DNA of 5,584 nucleotides from Microthrixaceae bacterium (GTDB taxonomy: Bacteria; Actinomycetota; Acidimicrobiia; Acidimicrobiales; Acidimicrobilacustridaceae): contig JAHFUU010000204.1 of the NCBI GenBank assembly GCA_023264915.1, positions 1-5,584 on the forward strand, in the 5' to 3' direction. Below the pieces are notes generated by a model that saw nothing but the letters and a program-made list of their open reading frames with translations, ran no database searches and was not told the DNA's origin. This document shows, piece after piece, positions 5,061 to 5,584 of the stretch. The stretch's first letter is position 1. Every line of letters begins with the position of its first letter. Position numbers and translations under genes: made by a program.

Positions 5061-5080
5061 CGGCCAGTTAGGGTTGGCCG
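5061..5080 (+). promoter_or_regulatory. Inverted repeat enclosing a -10 element before the DUF2085-like gene
   Basis: CGGCCA (5061-5066) and TGGCCG (5075-5080) form a perfect 6-bp inverted repeat around the 8-base loop GTTAGGGT. The loop contains TAGGGT (5069-5074), a TANNNT -10 that ends 6 bases before the GTG at 5081. That is a leaderless spacing, with no Shine-Dalgarno sequence. The palindrome could be an operator over the promoter, or the RNA hairpin could end the upstream transcript; no T-run follows it. Confidence 0.45.
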
Positions 5081-5542
5081 GTGCCCTACGCCGACCGCCG
5101 GGTGACTCCTCTCTGGCTGTCCCATCACTACCCCGAGGACTACGACCGCTGCGTGCGCGTCGGCAAGACCCACCTGTGTCGCCGGTGCATGGCCCTGTAC
5201 CCGGTGGCGGTCGCTGTCATGCTTGCGGGCCTCCTGGCCGGCCCAGGGTTCAGCAACGAGGGTTGGGTGGCCGCGGCGACCTTGCTGGTGCTTCCCCTCC
5301 CCGCGGTAGGCGAGCTCGTCCTCGAGCACCTCGGGGTCCTGAGCTACAAGCCTGCCCGCCAGGTCGGGACGACGCTGCTCGCTGGTGCGGGCTTGGGCCT
5401 GGGGTTCGCGCGATATCTCCGTCACCCGTCAGATCTGTTGTTCTGGGGTGTGGTCGCAACGTACGGAGGCATCTGCCTTGCGGCAGTGCTCACAGGCCGC
5501 CGCGATCCCCGCATGCCCGACGACGAACCAGTCGCCGGGTAG
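5081..5542 (+). CDS. Small Cys-rich membrane protein, DUF2085-like (tentative)
   Basis: A 153-residue protein with a polar, metal-site-like N-terminus. His15-His16 (LSHHYPEDYDRC) are followed by Cys24 and then Cys33 and Cys36 (HLCRRC), a C-x8-C-x2-C arrangement. Three or four hydrophobic segments follow at about 39-55, 62-82, 95-111 and 117-138, then a short acidic tail (RMPDDEPVAG). The His/Cys pattern ahead of membrane helices resembles DUF2085 proteins, which carry a CH...C-x-R-C-like motif. The match is by eye and the function of that family is not established. Metal binding or a redox role is inference. The GTG at 5081 is the first start in the frame after the upstream stop at 5052-5054 and lies 6 bases past a TAGGGT -10, so a leaderless mRNA is likely. 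It may be its own transcription unit or the third gene after bpa. Confidence 0.72.
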   Translation: MPYADRRVTPLWLSHHYPEDYDRCVRVGKTHLCRRCMALYPVAVAVMLAGLLAGPGFSNEGWVAAATLLVLPLPAVGELVLEHLGVLSYKPARQVGTTLLAGAGLGLGFARYLRHPSDLLFWGVVATYGGICLAAVLTGRRDPRMPDDEPVAG

Positions 5543-5584
5543 CGTCCCCGTTCCTGGCTCACGAAGTCACTGCTCGGGAACCGA
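5543..5584. other. Terminal non-coding bases
   Basis: The last 42 bases after the DUF2085-like stop hold no recognisable gene start or strong hairpin. A 5-bp GTTCC/GGAAC pairing (5550-5554 with 5577-5581) across a 22-base loop is too weak to call. Confidence 0.4.

Noticed and set aside
5550..5581. Terminator hairpin after the DUF2085-like gene
   Set aside because: Only a 5-bp stem with a 22-base loop and no T-run.

Overview
The window is GC-rich, gene-dense DNA from a chromosome of an actinobacterium. Two things point there. One is the gene order histone-H1/DksA-like protein, lspA, rluD, which matches the order I recall around SCO2075-SCO2073 of Streptomyces. The other is an ATP-independent bacterial proteasome activator (Bpa/PafE, DUF2587), a family known from actinobacteria that carry a 20S proteasome. 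A deep-branching class such as Acidimicrobiia is plausible, but this is inference only. No RNA gene, CRISPR array, insertion sequence or origin was seen.

Layout. Positions 1-2083 (+) form a tightly packed block: the 3' part of a DdbA-like DNA-binding protein (Lys/Ala/Thr tail plus a DksA-like domain), then lspA (lipoprotein signal peptidase), then rluD (23S rRNA pseudouridine synthase). The successive genes overlap by 38 and 20 bases, so they are probably co-transcribed and translationally coupled. An Rrf2-family regulator follows on the minus strand (2126-2584), convergent with rluD. It is divergent from an alkaline-phosphatase-superfamily phosphodiesterase (2783-3883, +). The roughly 200 bases between their starts hold a candidate promoter for the phosphodiesterase and three copies of a TTCTCA-like motif.

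A possible second operon runs on the + strand from 3942. It holds bpa with an unusual pentapeptide-repeat N-terminus, a small two-helix membrane protein with a glycine zipper and a repetitive acidic tail (4539-5054), and a Cys-rich small membrane protein resembling DUF2085 (5081-5542). The last may have its own promoter. bpa and the 5081 gene both have a TANNNT -10 hexamer just upstream of the start codon and no Shine-Dalgarno sequence, which suggests leaderless mRNAs.

The most striking general feature is three unrelated, in-frame tandem-repeat tracts in 5.6 kb, each encoding a low-complexity tail: a 60-bp perfect duplication at 1-120, 15-bp units at 3945-4058, and 15-bp units at 4935-5039. 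The best candidates for something undescribed are the bpa/glycine-zipper gene pair and the DksA-like domain that has lost three of its four zinc-ligand cysteines. Housekeeping functions explain the rest.
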